Assembly (NCBI GenBank): GCA_022730075.1
Contig: DZBX01000006.1
Coordinates: 1 to 34,380 of the forward strand
Reading direction: 5' to 3'
Origin: Rhodanobacter sp.
Lineage (GTDB): Bacteria; Pseudomonadota; Gammaproteobacteria; Xanthomonadales; Rhodanobacteraceae
DNA length: 34,380 bases
In this document: positions 8,208 to 16,718 of the stretch, one piece after another
Layout of the letters: every line of letters starts with the position of its first letter
Position numbering within the stretch: position 1 is the stretch's first letter
Notes under the pieces: generated by a model
What the model was told of the DNA's origin: nothing
The model's input: the letters and a program-made list of their open reading frames with translations, nothing else
The model's database searches: none
Program-made: the position numbers and the translations under genes

Positions 8208-9191
8208 TCATGCGATGGGGAAGCGCGCGCGAACTTCCTGCAATGTGGGTGCTGCGGTTGCGGCGCCGCGGCGTTCGGTGCTCAGCGCCGCGCAGCGACT
8301 GGCGTGCTGGACCGCGGCAAGAAACGGAGCGGACTCCGACCAGGTCCGCGCCGCGGCCAATGCGCCGCAGAATGTGTCGCCAGCGCCCGTGCTGTCGACC
8401 GGGCGGACCGCGCTCGCGGGCACACGCCCATGTGCGGTGGCGTCACCCAGGCGTGGCGCATCACGGTGGGCGATGAAGCAGCCTGCGGCGCCGAGCGTGA
8501 CGATCACGCTGGGCGTCGGCAGCTTGCCTGCAAGCGTGGCCAGCGCAGCATCGGGCAGCGTCGCCAGTGCGTCGGGGGCGACCGAAATTCCTGCCAGTCG
8601 CTGCAACAGGATCGCGAACTCGCTTTCGTTGGGTATCAGCACGTCGGCGGCGGCGAGCAGTTCGTCATCCACGTCCGCGTGCACGGGCGCCGGATTGAGC
8701 AGGGCGAGTGCACCGTGGCGTCGTGCCATGGACAGCGCCTCGTGGACAGGCGCGAGACCGGTCTCGAGCTGGCACAGCACGGCGCGCGCGGTCGTGAAGG
8801 TTCGCTGCTGCGCCCGCACATGCGCAGCAGCAAGCCATTCATTGGCGGCCAGATCGACGGCGATCAGGTTTTGTCCGTGCGTATCGACGAGCACACAGGC
8901 ATTGCCGCTGCGCGCGCCACGCACGGTTTGCCAGCGCGCATCGAGCTGCTCCTGCGAGGCGCTGCGTCGCGTGAGCGTGGCGATGTCATCCTCGCCCAGC
9001 GCCGCGATCAGGCACGTGGCCACTTGCTGACGTCGACAGGCGACCGCCTGGTTGTAGCCCTTGCCACCGGCGCCACTGTGGAAATCCAGTGCGCGCCGCG
9101 TTTCGCCGGGTTGTGGAAATCGCTCGCAGAGCCAGGCATGGTCACGGTTGCAACTGCCAACGACGATGACTCGCGCTGCTTTCATGTTCAT
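8208..9191 (-). CDS. PfkB-family carbohydrate kinase (ribokinase-like)
   Basis: This 327-residue cytoplasmic kinase belongs to the PfkB/ribokinase family, which phosphorylates sugars or nucleosides with ATP. The N-terminal signature HSGAGGKGYNQAVA (substrate-binding Gly-Gly motif) and the C-terminal DSTGAGDTFCGALAA, with catalytic base Asp272, are intact. NPAPVHADVDDELLAAADVL and IPNESE match ribokinase landmarks. The likely substrate is ribose, but related kinases differ by few residues, so no symbol is given. The start is ATG 9191 or ATG 9185. It lies between yraN and the peroxiredoxin gene on the same strand, 157 bases after yraN, so it may have its own promoter. Confidence 0.9.
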   Translation of the reverse strand: MNMKAARVIVVGSCNRDHAWLCERFPQPGETRRALDFHSGAGGKGYNQAVACRRQQVATCLIAALGEDDIATLTRRSASQEQLDARWQTVRGARSGNACVLVDTHGQNLIAVDLAANEWLAAAHVRAQQRTFTTARAVLCQLETGLAPVHEALSMARRHGALALLNPAPVHADVDDELLAAADVLIPNESEFAILLQRLAGISVAPDALATLPDAALATLAGKLPTPSVIVTLGAAGCFIAHRDAPRLGDATAHGRVPASAVRPVDSTGAGDTFCGALAAARTWSESAPFLAAVQHASRCAALSTERRGAATAAPTLQEVRARFPIA

Positions 9192-9272
9192 CGCACCGCG
9201 CTTGGACGGGCTGGCCACTGCAACGCGGCCATCCTCGGAAGGATAGTCGATTGCCGTGCGCACAATCGGAGT

Positions 9273-9303
9273 GCCGGTCGCGCGCGTCGTTGAAGCGACC
9301 GGC
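9273..9303. repeat. Perfect 9-bp inverted repeat between yraN and the sugar kinase
   Basis: GCCGGTCGC and GCGACCGGC are separated by 13 bases. No T run follows on the minus strand, so it is not a standard terminator for yraN. It may be an mRNA hairpin or an operator for the kinase gene, whose start is 82 bases downstream. Confidence 0.5.
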
Positions 9304-9348
9304 CAAGGTGCTGCGACCCGGCAACGCGCCTTCGGGGCACGCCCCGCG

Positions 9349-9729
9349 TCAGCAAGCTTCGAATGCCTGACGCACCCACTGGCAGCGGGCCGCGCTGACG
9401 TGCCCGTCATAGCCGACCACGTCGAAGCGGCAATTGCGCTGCGCGTGTGCCGGAAACGCAGCGAGGAATTCAGCTGCGGCACGCAACAAACGTCCCTGCT
9501 TGGCCGCGCCGACCGAAGCCAGTGCGCCGCCACCGAGCGGGTTGCCGCGCGTGCGCACCTCGACGAAAACCAATGTGGCGCCATCGAGCATGATCAGATC
9601 GATTTCGCCATGGCGGCTGCGGTAATTGCGCGCCAGAGGTTTCAGTCCGGCAGATTCCAGATGCGCCAGAGCCGCAGCCTCGCCTGCGGCACCAAGGCGT
9701 TGCCGCGGTGTTGGCGTGGCCGTACTCAC
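9349..9729 (-). CDS. yraN: YraN family protein (UPF0102, nuclease-like fold)
   Basis: This 126-residue cytoplasmic protein belongs to the UPF0102/YraN family, which has a restriction-endonuclease-like fold related to Holliday-junction resolvases; its cellular role is not settled. The core motif is complete: GAAGEAAALAHLESAGL, then NYRSRHGEIDLIMLDG and LVFVEVRTRG, giving the E...D...ExK-like metal site (here GEID and EVR). Its start is GTG (9729), overlapping the lpoA stop by four bases. The lpoA-yraN pair downstream of divergent rsmI is a familiar arrangement in Gammaproteobacteria. Confidence 0.93.
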   Translation of the reverse strand: MSTATPTPRQRLGAAGEAAALAHLESAGLKPLARNYRSRHGEIDLIMLDGATLVFVEVRTRGNPLGGGALASVGAAKQGRLLRAAAEFLAAFPAHAQRNCRFDVVGYDGHVSAARCQWVRQAFEAC

Positions 9730-11489
9730 TGCGTCGGCGTGCTCAGGTCCAACGTACCGACCATCGGCGTGGCCACGCCATTATTGAATTGCACCCAGAT
9801 CGGCGTGCGTTGCACATGGCCCTGCGCATCGACACTGAGTTGGCCGGTGGCGCCGGCAATGTAACTTCCCGGGTGTTGCTGCAGCCAGGCGAAGTAGGGG
9901 ACGAGCAGGTCCGCATCCATGCCGAAGGCGAACAAACGCGCGCCGCGCCCGGCGACCACTGGCAAATTGCGCATCAGGCTGGCGCGCGCCGGCAGTCCGG
10001 ATTGCGCGTCATACAGCCATGGCGCATCGGGAAACTGCACGCCATCCAGATCCCTGTTCAGTGCGTTGGGCGACCCAGCATAGACCTGCACGCTGGCGAA
10101 TACAGGCTGGCGCAACCGCGCGACACGAATCTGCGGCATCAGCAGGCGCGCGGTTTCCGGCGGGACGGCGATGAAAATCCCGCCATTGGCGCCCAGTCCG
10201 GGCATTGCATTGCGAATCTCGCTGGCGTAATTCACCGTGCCCTGCGGCAAGGTTTGCACCGTCAGTACGTCGCCGCCGCCGGCCTCGAACTGAACCTTGA
10301 ATGCCTGCGCGGCGCGCTGTTCATTGTCTGATCCAGCGATGAACACCACGGCGCTGCGAATGCCTTGTTGCAGCATCCGCGCCGCGGCCTGAGTGCCGTC
10401 ATCTGCTGGCATCAGGCCGAACTCCACGCTGCCCTGCGGCGGGTTGATGCTGCTGTCGGGATGATTCAGCGCCAGCACCGGTAGCGAGGGATTGCTGTTG
10501 AACAGGGCCGCGACGTCATTACGTGCCAGAGGCCCTACCACGAGTTCGGCGCCCGCACTCTCTGCTTGCTGATACGCGGCCAAGGTGCCAGCCGGGGTGC
10601 CCTGGGTATCGTACACGTGCAAAACGGGCCTGTGCTGCGTTGCCGGCGTATCGAAATAGGCAGTAAGAAACCCTTCGGCAACCGCTTCGCCTGCGACTTT
10701 CAGTGGGCCAGAGAGCGGCAACAGCAGGGCAACCTGGCGGTAGGCATGGAAACCCTCTTGCGTGGATTTGCCGCCTTGTGCGATGACGGTGCCGGCTGGG
10801 CGCATGAGCTGCGGCAGAGTCTTCGGCAGGGCACTGCCTAGCCGGTGCAGCGCGCGCCCCATCCAGGGCAGCATGGGATCGCCTGCGGGCAATTTCTGGG
10901 CCTGACTCAGCAGCGCAGGAACACCCAGCGTCATCAATGTGCGTTCGATATCGCGTGCGTTCTGTTGGCGCGCCTTGCCGGTCAGCAAGTCGTCCATGCG
11001 CACGCGCGCGCGCGCTGCCGTCCAGTGATCGCCCAGTGCGCTGGCCGCATCTGCTTGCAGGCGCGCTGCGCGCAAACCGAGCGGCGCGGGCAGCGCTCGT
11101 GGCAGCATGGCGGCGATGGCCAGCGCTTCCTGCGGATCGCGTGCCAACGCCAGTTCGCCTTTGAGCAGGTTGTAGCGCACGGCGTCCAGCCCGTGCAGAC
11201 GCGCGCCATCGACCGTGGCCAGCAATTGCGTGGTGCGCGCGGGCTGTCCTGCGACATACCACGCGTCTGCGGCGCGCAATCGGTAGTCATTGCTTTCCGC
11301 GCCACTCGGGTTTTGCGCGCTCAAGTTGGCCCAGGTGTGCGCGGCGCCGCGATAGTCACCGCGCTGGTACAAGGCATTGGCCTGTGCGTTGGCGGCTTGT
11401 TGTGCCGGGGTCGGTCCGGCGAGGGTGGCGCAGCCGGCCAGCAGCAGCAGCGACAGTGCGAGCAACAGAATATGCAACGAGCGCATCAT
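9726..11489 (-). CDS. lpoA: Penicillin-binding protein activator LpoA (LppC family lipoprotein)
   Basis: LpoA is an outer-membrane lipoprotein that stimulates the class A penicillin-binding protein PBP1a from the periplasm. The 587-residue product starts with a signal peptide whose lipobox LLAGC places the lipidated Cys at residue 20. A TPR-like helical N-domain follows (about 30-250: QANALYQRGDYRGAAHTW). The C-terminal part is a periplasmic-binding-protein fold typical of the family (VALLLPLSGPLKVAGEAVAE, VVGPLARNDV, VLALNHPDSS). It is somewhat shorter than the 678-residue E. coli protein, as usual in other groups. ATG 11489 and ATG 11486 are adjacent alternatives. It is divergent from rsmI. 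Confidence 0.92.
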   Translation of the reverse strand: MMRSLHILLLALSLLLLAGCATLAGPTPAQQAANAQANALYQRGDYRGAAHTWANLSAQNPSGAESNDYRLRAADAWYVAGQPARTTQLLATVDGARLHGLDAVRYNLLKGELALARDPQEALAIAAMLPRALPAPLGLRAARLQADAASALGDHWTAARARVRMDDLLTGKARQQNARDIERTLMTLGVPALLSQAQKLPAGDPMLPWMGRALHRLGSALPKTLPQLMRPAGTVIAQGGKSTQEGFHAYRQVALLLPLSGPLKVAGEAVAEGFLTAYFDTPATQHRPVLHVYDTQGTPAGTLAAYQQAESAGAELVVGPLARNDVAALFNSNPSLPVLALNHPDSSINPPQGSVEFGLMPADDGTQAAARMLQQGIRSAVVFIAGSDNEQRAAQAFKVQFEAGGGDVLTVQTLPQGTVNYASEIRNAMPGLGANGGIFIAVPPETARLLMPQIRVARLRQPVFASVQVYAGSPNALNRDLDGVQFPDAPWLYDAQSGLPARASLMRNLPVVAGRGARLFAFGMDADLLVPYFAWLQQHPGSYIAGATGQLSVDAQGHVQRTPIWVQFNNGVATPMVGTLDLSTPTQ

Positions 11490-11501
11490 GGGCCTGCACG
11501 A

Positions 11502-11525
11502 GCAAAGGTGGCCTTTGCGATGATA
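11502..11525 (-). promoter_or_regulatory. Candidate lpoA promoter with a palindromic leader
   Basis: On the minus strand a TATCAT -10-like hexamer (11525-11520) is followed by the 17-bp inverted repeat GCAAAGG-N3-CCTTTGC (11518-11502), which would span the transcription start. It could be an operator or a short hairpin in the 5' end of the lpoA mRNA. No clear -35 is visible. Confidence 0.4.
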
Positions 11526-11562
11526 GCGGAACGCGCACGCGGACCGCGCACAGGAGATCTGC

Positions 11563-12417
11563 ATGGCGACTGCAAGTGGCACGCTCTGGGTGGTGGCCAC
11601 ACCCATCGGCAACCTCGATGATTTGAGTGCGCGCGCGCGCGCGGTGCTGGGCGGCGTGGCCGCGATCGCCGCCGAGGACACGCGGCACACGCGCCATCTG
11701 TTGCGGCATCTCGGTCTGACCACGCCGCTGCTGGCCTTGCACGAACACAATGAGGCCGGGATCATCGAGGCGCTGCTCGCACGCCTCGGGGGAGGCGAGG
11801 ATCTGGCACTGGTCTCCGATGCGGGTACACCGCTGATCAGCGACCCGGGGTTTCGCCTGGTGCGCGCGGCGCGCGCTGCCGGCTTGCGTGTGGCGCCGGT
11901 GCCCGGTCCCGCGGCGCTGATCGCAGCGCTCAGTGTCGCCGGTTTGCCATGCGAGCGATTCGTTTTCGAGGGTTTCCTGCCTGCAAAGGCCGGCGCGCGT
12001 CGGCAGCGTCTGGCTGAACTCGCCGGTGAGGCGCGCACGCTGGTGTTCTACGAAGCGCCGCATCGACTCGAAGCGACGCTGGCCGATCTGGCCGCTGTTT
12101 TCAGTGCCGAGCGGCCCGTGGCGCTGGCGCGCGAATTGACCAAGCTGCACGAGACCGTCATCAGCACCACGCTGGGCCAGCTGATTGCGCGCGTGGCGGC
12201 GGATGCCGATCAGTGCCGCGGCGAGATCGTGCTGATCGTCGGCGGCAACGACGTCCAGGCGGCACAGGCGCTGGCCGAGGGCCGGCGTTTGTATGCGCTG
12301 TTGCGTACCGAACTGGCGCCGGCGCGCAGCGCGCGCATCGCGGCCGAGTTCACCGGTGCGCCGCGGCGCGCGCTGTACGTCGAATCCGGCACAACCGAGG
12401 CCGAGGTGCCATCGTGA
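11563..12417 (+). CDS. rsmI: 16S rRNA (cytidine-1402 2'-O)-methyltransferase RsmI
   Basis: RsmI methylates the ribose of C1402 in 16S rRNA using S-adenosylmethionine. The 284-residue protein shows the tetrapyrrole-methylase fold from its start: LWVVATPIGNLDDLSARA, AAEDTRHTRHLL, LVSDAGTPLISDPGF, VPGPAALIAALSVAG and FEGFLPAKAGAR. FYEAPHRL and ALARELTKLHE complete the family signature. The start ATG has CAGGAG eight bases upstream. It is transcribed away from lpoA and precedes rnpB by about 40 bases. Confidence 0.97.
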   Translation: MATASGTLWVVATPIGNLDDLSARARAVLGGVAAIAAEDTRHTRHLLRHLGLTTPLLALHEHNEAGIIEALLARLGGGEDLALVSDAGTPLISDPGFRLVRAARAAGLRVAPVPGPAALIAALSVAGLPCERFVFEGFLPAKAGARRQRLAELAGEARTLVFYEAPHRLEATLADLAAVFSAERPVALARELTKLHETVISTTLGQLIARVAADADQCRGEIVLIVGGNDVQAAQALAEGRRLYALLRTELAPARSARIAAEFTGAPRRALYVESGTTEAEVPS

Positions 12418-12459
12418 TGCGCGCAGGCACAGCGCGCATCATGCAGCTACACTTCCTGG

Positions 12460-12811
12460 TGGAGTCGGCCGGGCAGTCGCGTCGCGCAAGCGCCGAGGAA
12501 AGTCCGGGCTCCATAGGGCAAGGTGCCAGGTAACGCCTGGGCGGCGCGAGCCGACGGAAAGTGCAACAGAAAACAAACCGCCGAACGGTGTTGCGAGACA
12601 TGCGTGGCAAGGGTGAAACGGTGCGGTAAGAGCGCACCGCGCGTGGGGACAACGCCACGCGGCACGGCAAACCCCACCTGGAGCAAGGCCAAATAGGGAG
12701 GCGATGGCGTGGCCCGCGCCGCTTCCGGGTTGGCTGCTGGAGCCTGACGGCGACGTCAGGCCTAGAGGAATGACTGTCTAGAACAGAACCCGGCTTACGG
12801 GCCGACTCCTT
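12460..12811 (+). ncRNA. rnpB: RNase P RNA, bacterial type A
   Basis: This is the catalytic RNA that removes the 5' leader from tRNA precursors. About 350 bases are present. The ends pair as helix P1 (GGAGTCGGCC at 12461 with GGCCGACTCC ending at 12809). Conserved blocks are all recognisable: GAGGAAAGTCCGGGCTCCAT, CAGGTAACGCCTGGG, GGGTGAAACGGTGCGG, GTAAGAGCGCACCG, GGAGCAAGGCCAAATAGG, GAATGACTGTCTAGAACAG and AACCCGGCTTAC. A TACACT -10-like sequence lies at 12448. The P3 arm is short, as in pseudomonads. Ends are accurate to a few bases. Confidence 0.96.
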
Positions 12812-13235
12812 CTTCTCGATGTGCACACGCTCGACGTCAAGATCGCGCACCAGGCGATAAGGGTCGTCGAGTCGTGTGCCGTTTCCACCGCAATTAGTTT
12901 GCCAAGCCGGGCGCCTGGCTGCGGAAAAGCTGCACTGCCCGTGTCGCGACAGGCATCTGCGCACTCAGCACGGCGGCACTTCGGCAGCCACACATCCTGC
13001 GTTACTGCCAAAGCCTGGCCGGCACCATCCAAGGATCGGTTTGCAAACACCTCTCGCATCTGGCGTTATCGCATTGATCGAGGTCTATTCAGATCCCGTC
13101 GTCCACACCCGGGCATCGCATGCGAGTGTTTCCTGATTATTTTCAATGATTTCATAGGCATTGCGATGACTGCTTAGAGATTGCATGAAATCCTGAAGTC
13201 CGCCGATTAGTCCTTGATCTGCAAGGCAAAACCCG
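12812..13235. other. Stretch without a recognisable gene between rnpB and mraZ
   Basis: About 420 bases hold no ORF that resembles a known protein; the short ORFs here have no plausible Shine-Dalgarno sequence or conserved motif. The last 100 bases are clearly more AT-rich than the rest of the window, as expected of a regulatory region. They include an 8-bp inverted repeat, GATTTCAT (13148-13155) and ATGAAATC (13185-13192), separated by 29 bases. It may hold further promoters or a small RNA. Confidence 0.5.
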
Positions 13236-13264
13236 TTGACAGTCGCAAAACCTGAGACTAAGGT
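13236..13264 (+). promoter_or_regulatory. Promoter of the dcw cluster (Pmra)
   Basis: A perfect -35 TTGACA (13236-13241) and a -10-like TAAGGT (13259-13264) are separated by 17 bases. Transcription would start near 13271, about 30 bases before mraZ. It is the best sigma-70-type promoter seen upstream of the division cluster. Confidence 0.7.
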
Positions 13265-13298
13265 GGCGATTAGTGTAGAAACGTGGGGAAAGGTGGGC
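13264..13298 (+). promoter_or_regulatory. MraZ operator: 10-bp-spaced TGGGN-type repeats
   Basis: TGGCG (13264), TGTAG (13274), TGGGG (13284) and TGGGC (13294) begin exactly ten bases apart, each followed by five other bases. MraZ of E. coli binds three or four TGGGN direct repeats with this spacing to repress its own cluster. The last two copies are perfect and the first two degenerate. The array starts at the -10 element and runs into the mraZ ribosome binding site, so bound MraZ should block transcription. Confidence 0.8.
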
Positions 13299-13300
13299 AA

Positions 13301-13747
13301 ATGTTCCAGGGTGAAACCGCCATCACGGTAGATGACAAGGGACGGCTGGCGATTCCCACCGCTTACCGCGAGCTGGTTGCGCGCATCTGCGACAACCACT
13401 TGGTCAGCGCCTACAACCCATTCGAGCAAGGTTGCCTGTGGCTGTTTCCAGCCAGCGCCTGGGAGCAGGTACGCGATCAGGTCAATGCGCTGCCCAGCGT
13501 CAAGGCCGTGCATCGCGCGCTGCAGATGAAGTTGGTCGGTGCCGCCGCCGCGCTGGAGCTGGATAGCGCCGGGCGCGTGCTGCTGCCCGCCAGCCAGCGT
13601 GCGGCAGCCGGTATCGAAAAGCGCGCGGTGCTGCTGGGCATGGGCAACAAGTTCGAGTTGTGGAGCGAACAGGCACACGTCGCCAAGATCCGCCAGACCA
13701 TCGGCGAGGACGAGATCAGTGCGGACATGTCCGCGCTGAGGCTCTGA
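13301..13747 (+). CDS. mraZ: Transcriptional regulator MraZ
   Basis: MraZ is a ring-forming DNA-binding protein of the AbrB/SpoVT superfamily that represses the dcw cluster. It has 148 residues, the usual length. Both MraZ repeats are present: [20 protein letters not shown] at the start and [17 protein letters not shown] in the second half, each with the D(x)KGR or D(x)AGR DNA-contact signature. The start ATG 13301 was preferred to an in-frame GTG at 13283 because it gives the canonical N-terminus and has AAGGTGG upstream. Its own operator lies directly before it. Confidence 0.97.
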   Translation: MFQGETAITVDDKGRLAIPTAYRELVARICDNHLVSAYNPFEQGCLWLFPASAWEQVRDQVNALPSVKAVHRALQMKLVGAAAALELDSAGRVLLPASQRAAAGIEKRAVLLGMGNKFELWSEQAHVAKIRQTIGEDEISADMSALRL

Positions 13748-13774
13748 GCAGTGGTCACCCGAGGGGCCGCGATC

Positions 13775-14692
13775 ATGTCGGCAGGCGAACATGTCCCGGT
13801 CATGCTCGCCGAGGTGATCGCCGGGCTTGGCGTGCGCGCCGATGGGACCTATCTCGATGGCACCTATGGTCGCGGCGGTCATGCCGCAGCGATCCTGCAA
13901 CTGTTGGGGCCGCAAGGCAGCCTGTTGCTGCTGGATCGCGATCCCGAAGCGATCGCCGCGGCGCGCGCGCAGTTTGCCGATGATGCGCGCGTGCGCATTC
14001 GGCATGGCAGTTTTGCCGCGCTGGCCGAATGGGATGTTGCTCAGGGCGGGTTGGATGGCGTGCTGCTGGATCTCGGCGTGTCTTCGCCGCAGCTCGATCA
14101 AGCAGCGCGTGGCTTCAGCTTCATGGCCGATGGCCCGCTGGACATGCGCATGGACCCGACGCAGGGCCAGAGTGCCGCGGAGTTTCTGGCGCAGGCCGAT
14201 GCCGAGGACATCGCAACGGTGCTGTGGCGCTACGGCGAGGAGCGCATGAGTCGGCGCATCGCACAGGCGATCGTGCAGGCGCGTGCCGAGCGGCCATTGA
14301 CGCGCACCCTGGAGTTGGCGCAACTGGTGCAGCATGCGATCGGCCGGCGCGAGCCGGGCAAGCATCCGGCCACACGCACCTTCCAGGCCTTGCGCCTGCA
14401 CATCAATGGCGAGCTGGAAGCGTTGCAGCAAGGGCTGGCTGCCGCAAGCGCTTGCCTTGAACCGGGTGGGCGTCTGGCGGTGATCAGCTTTCATTCGCTG
14501 GAAGATCGCCTGGTCAAGCAATTCATTCGTGGCCCGGAGCTGCCGCGCGTCGGACGCGGCTTGCCGGCGCCGACGCCCGTGCCTGCCGTGCTGCGCGCGG
14601 TTGGAAGCAAACACTTCGCCAGCGCGGAAGAAGTGGCGCGCAATCCGCGTGCGCGCTCGGCGGTACTGCGCATCGCGGAGAAGCGCGCATGA
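13775..14692 (+). CDS. rsmH: 16S rRNA (cytosine-1402 N4)-methyltransferase RsmH
   Basis: RsmH (MraW) methylates N4 of C1402 in 16S rRNA, the same nucleotide that RsmI modifies on its ribose. The product is 305 residues from ATG 13775, which has GAGGGG eight bases upstream; an in-frame GTG at 13751 is an alternative. Signatures seen are [10 protein letters not shown], the SAM-binding [57 protein letters not shown], and the C-terminal [14 protein letters not shown]. The stop overlaps ftsL (ATGA). It lies 27 bases after mraZ. Confidence 0.97.
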   Translation: MSAGEHVPVMLAEVIAGLGVRADGTYLDGTYGRGGHAAAILQLLGPQGSLLLLDRDPEAIAAARAQFADDARVRIRHGSFAALAEWDVAQGGLDGVLLDLGVSSPQLDQAARGFSFMADGPLDMRMDPTQGQSAAEFLAQADAEDIATVLWRYGEERMSRRIAQAIVQARAERPLTRTLELAQLVQHAIGRREPGKHPATRTFQALRLHINGELEALQQGLAAASACLEPGGRLAVISFHSLEDRLVKQFIRGPELPRVGRGLPAPTPVPAVLRAVGSKHFASAEEVARNPRARSAVLRIAEKRA

Positions 14693-14964
14693 GTGGCTTC
14701 ATGCTGCGCGCGCTGACCTGGGCACTGTTGGCGGTGACGCTGCTCAGCGCAATCGCGGTGGTGTGGTCGCGCAACGAAAATCGTGAGCTGTTCATCCGCT
14801 TGACGCGGCTGCAAAGCCAACGTGATCACCTGAATATCGAGTACGGACGCCTGGAACTCGAAGACGCCACCTGGGCCGATCCGGCACGCGTGGCGTCGGT
14901 GGCGCGCAATCAGTTGGGAATGGTCAATCCCGAACCGGCGCAAATCCGCATGGTGCGCGAATGA
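14689..14964 (+). CDS. ftsL: Cell division protein FtsL
   Basis: FtsL is a bitopic inner-membrane protein that forms the FtsQLB complex and activates septal synthesis by FtsW/FtsI. The 91-residue product has a short cytoplasmic start, a membrane helix at about residues 6-25 ([20 protein letters not shown]), then a leucine-zipper-like coiled coil ([18 protein letters not shown]) and the conserved end [19 protein letters not shown]. It overlaps rsmH and ftsI by four bases on either side. FtsL varies greatly in sequence, so position supports the call. Confidence 0.94.
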   Translation: MSGFMLRALTWALLAVTLLSAIAVVWSRNENRELFIRLTRLQSQRDHLNIEYGRLELEDATWADPARVASVARNQLGMVNPEPAQIRMVRE

Positions 14965-16718
14965 AGCCGTCGTCCAAGTCACCAGCGCCGGCCAGCCTGC
15001 GCCCGCGTGGTCCGCGCGTGCGCCGACGTCTGGCACTGGTCATTACCTTGTTGGTGTTGGTCGGGGTCGGCTTGTTGGCACGCGCCGTGGATCTGCAGGT
15101 CGTGCGGCGTGCGTTTCTGCAGCAACAGGGTGACATGCGCTTCCTGCGCGAGTTGCCGATCCCGGTTTCGCGCGGGAGCATTTTCGATCGCAATGGCGAA
15201 CCACTGGCGGTGTCCACGCCGGTCGATTCGCTGTGGGCCGATCCGCCCGTGCTGCTGGCGCATGCCGATCGCATTCCGCAACTGGCCAAGGCGCTGGGTG
15301 TCAATGCCGCCGAGCTGCAGCGCCGTCTCGAGCAGCGCTCGAACATGGAGTTCGTGTACCTGCGCCGCATGATGGATCCGGTCGCCGCGCATGCGGTGCT
15401 GGCGCTGAAGATTCCCGGCGTCAACAAGCAGCGTGAATACCGGCGCTACTACCCGACCGGTGATGTCGCCGCGCAGGTGCTGGGTTTCACCAACATCAAC
15501 GATCAGGGCCAGGAAGGCCTGGAGCTGGCCTACAACCACTGGTTGAGCGGCAAGCCCGGATTGCAGCGCGTGATCCGCAATCGCCTCGGGCAGATCGTGC
15601 AAAGCGTCGACCTGGTACGCGAGCCGGTGCAGGGTCACAACCTCACCTTGAGCATCGACCGCAGTATCCAGTACCTCGCCTATCAATACCTGTCGGAGGC
15701 CTACCTCAAGTGGCACGCGCGCGCGGCGTCCATGGTGATCATGGACGTGCGCACCGGGGGCATCCTGGCCATGGTCAATCTGCCCTCGTTCAATCCCAAC
15801 AACATCGCCGGCAGCACGCCACGTGACTGGCGCAACCGCGCGGTGACCGATGTATTCGAACCGGGTTCGGTGATGAAGGCGTTCACGCTGTCCGCGGCGC
15901 TGGATAGCGGCAAGTGGACGCCGACTTCGCCGATCAACACCACGCCCGGCTGGTACATGATGAACGGCTACACCATCCGCGACGTGGCCGACTTCGGCAA
16001 GCTGGACCTGACCCAGGTGATCCAGAAGTCCAGCAACGTCGGCGCCTCGCTGATCACGGCGACGTTTTCCGAGAAGCGCCTGTACGACATGCTGCGCGGC
16101 TTCGGTTTCGGGCGCAGCACCGGAAGCGGTTTTCCAGGCGAGGCTTCGGGCTTGCTGCCGGTGTACACCAGCTGGCTGCCGATCAATCGCGTCACCATTT
16201 CCTATGGCTACGGCCTCAACGTGACGGCGCTGCAATTGGCGCAGGGCTACGCGGCGCTGGCCGATGGCGGCGTATTGCACCACCCCACGTTCGTCAAGGG
16301 CGATGACAGCGCGCCGGTGCGCGTGCTGCCGGAGAAGTACGCCAGGGAAATGGTCGGCATGCTGCGCACCGTGGTCAGCCGGTTCGGTACCGGGTCCGCG
16401 GCGAGGATCGCCAACTACACCGTGGCCGGGAAGACGGGTACCGCTCACTTGGCTGGGGCCGGCGGTTATCTCAAGGGTGAGTACTACGCGGTGTTCTGCG
16501 GCATCGTGCCGGCCACCGATCCGCGCCTGGCCGCGGTCGTGGTGATGCGCGATCCCAAGCCCGACCATTACGGCGGCGTCGTTGCTGCACCGGTGTTCCG
16601 GCGCGTCATGGAGGGCGCGCTGCGCCTGCTCGACATACCGCCGGACAACGTGCAGCACTGGTATGGACAGACGCCACTGCCGGTCGCTGCGAGCAACGCG
16701 ACGGGAGGCACACCGTGA
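14961..16718 (+). CDS. ftsI: Septal transpeptidase FtsI (PBP3)
   Basis: FtsI is the class B penicillin-binding protein that crosslinks peptidoglycan at the septum, working with FtsW. It has 585 residues: a basic cytoplasmic tail, one membrane helix at about 23-42, a pedestal domain beginning with PVSRGSIFDRNGEPLA, and the transpeptidase domain. The three catalytic motifs are intact: SVMK with nucleophile Ser303, SSN at 357-359 and KTGT starting at Lys491. It overlaps ftsL (ATGA) and murE (GTGA). Confidence 0.97.
   Translation: MKPSSKSPAPASLRPRGPRVRRRLALVITLLVLVGVGLLARAVDLQVVRRAFLQQQGDMRFLRELPIPVSRGSIFDRNGEPLAVSTPVDSLWADPPVLLAHADRIPQLAKALGVNAAELQRRLEQRSNMEFVYLRRMMDPVAAHAVLALKIPGVNKQREYRRYYPTGDVAAQVLGFTNINDQGQEGLELAYNHWLSGKPGLQRVIRNRLGQIVQSVDLVREPVQGHNLTLSIDRSIQYLAYQYLSEAYLKWHARAASMVIMDVRTGGILAMVNLPSFNPNNIAGSTPRDWRNRAVTDVFEPGSVMKAFTLSAALDSGKWTPTSPINTTPGWYMMNGYTIRDVADFGKLDLTQVIQKSSNVGASLITATFSEKRLYDMLRGFGFGRSTGSGFPGEASGLLPVYTSWLPINRVTISYGYGLNVTALQLAQGYAALADGGVLHHPTFVKGDDSAPVRVLPEKYAREMVGMLRTVVSRFGTGSAARIANYTVAGKTGTAHLAGAGGYLKGEYYAVFCGIVPATDPRLAAVVVMRDPKPDHYGGVVAAPVFRRVMEGALRLLDIPPDNVQHWYGQTPLPVAASNATGGTP

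Noticed and set aside
12471-12740. Short P3 arm and a doubtful GGU motif in the L15 loop of RNase P RNA
   Set aside because: The short P3 matches what I recall of pseudomonad RNase P RNA. My hand alignment of L15 is not reliable enough to claim a lost GGU motif.
12350-12964. Minus-strand ORF of 204 codons across rnpB
   Set aside because: It covers conserved RNase P RNA on the opposite strand, a well-known source of false ORFs.
12821-13177. Plus-strand ORF of 118 codons after rnpB
   Set aside because: No Shine-Dalgarno sequence, no recognisable domain, and an unusual Ser/Arg/His-rich composition. I treat the stretch as non-coding.
13283-13300. GTG 13283 as the mraZ start
   Set aside because: It would add six residues encoded by the operator and ribosome binding site; ATG 13301 gives the canonical MraZ N-terminus.
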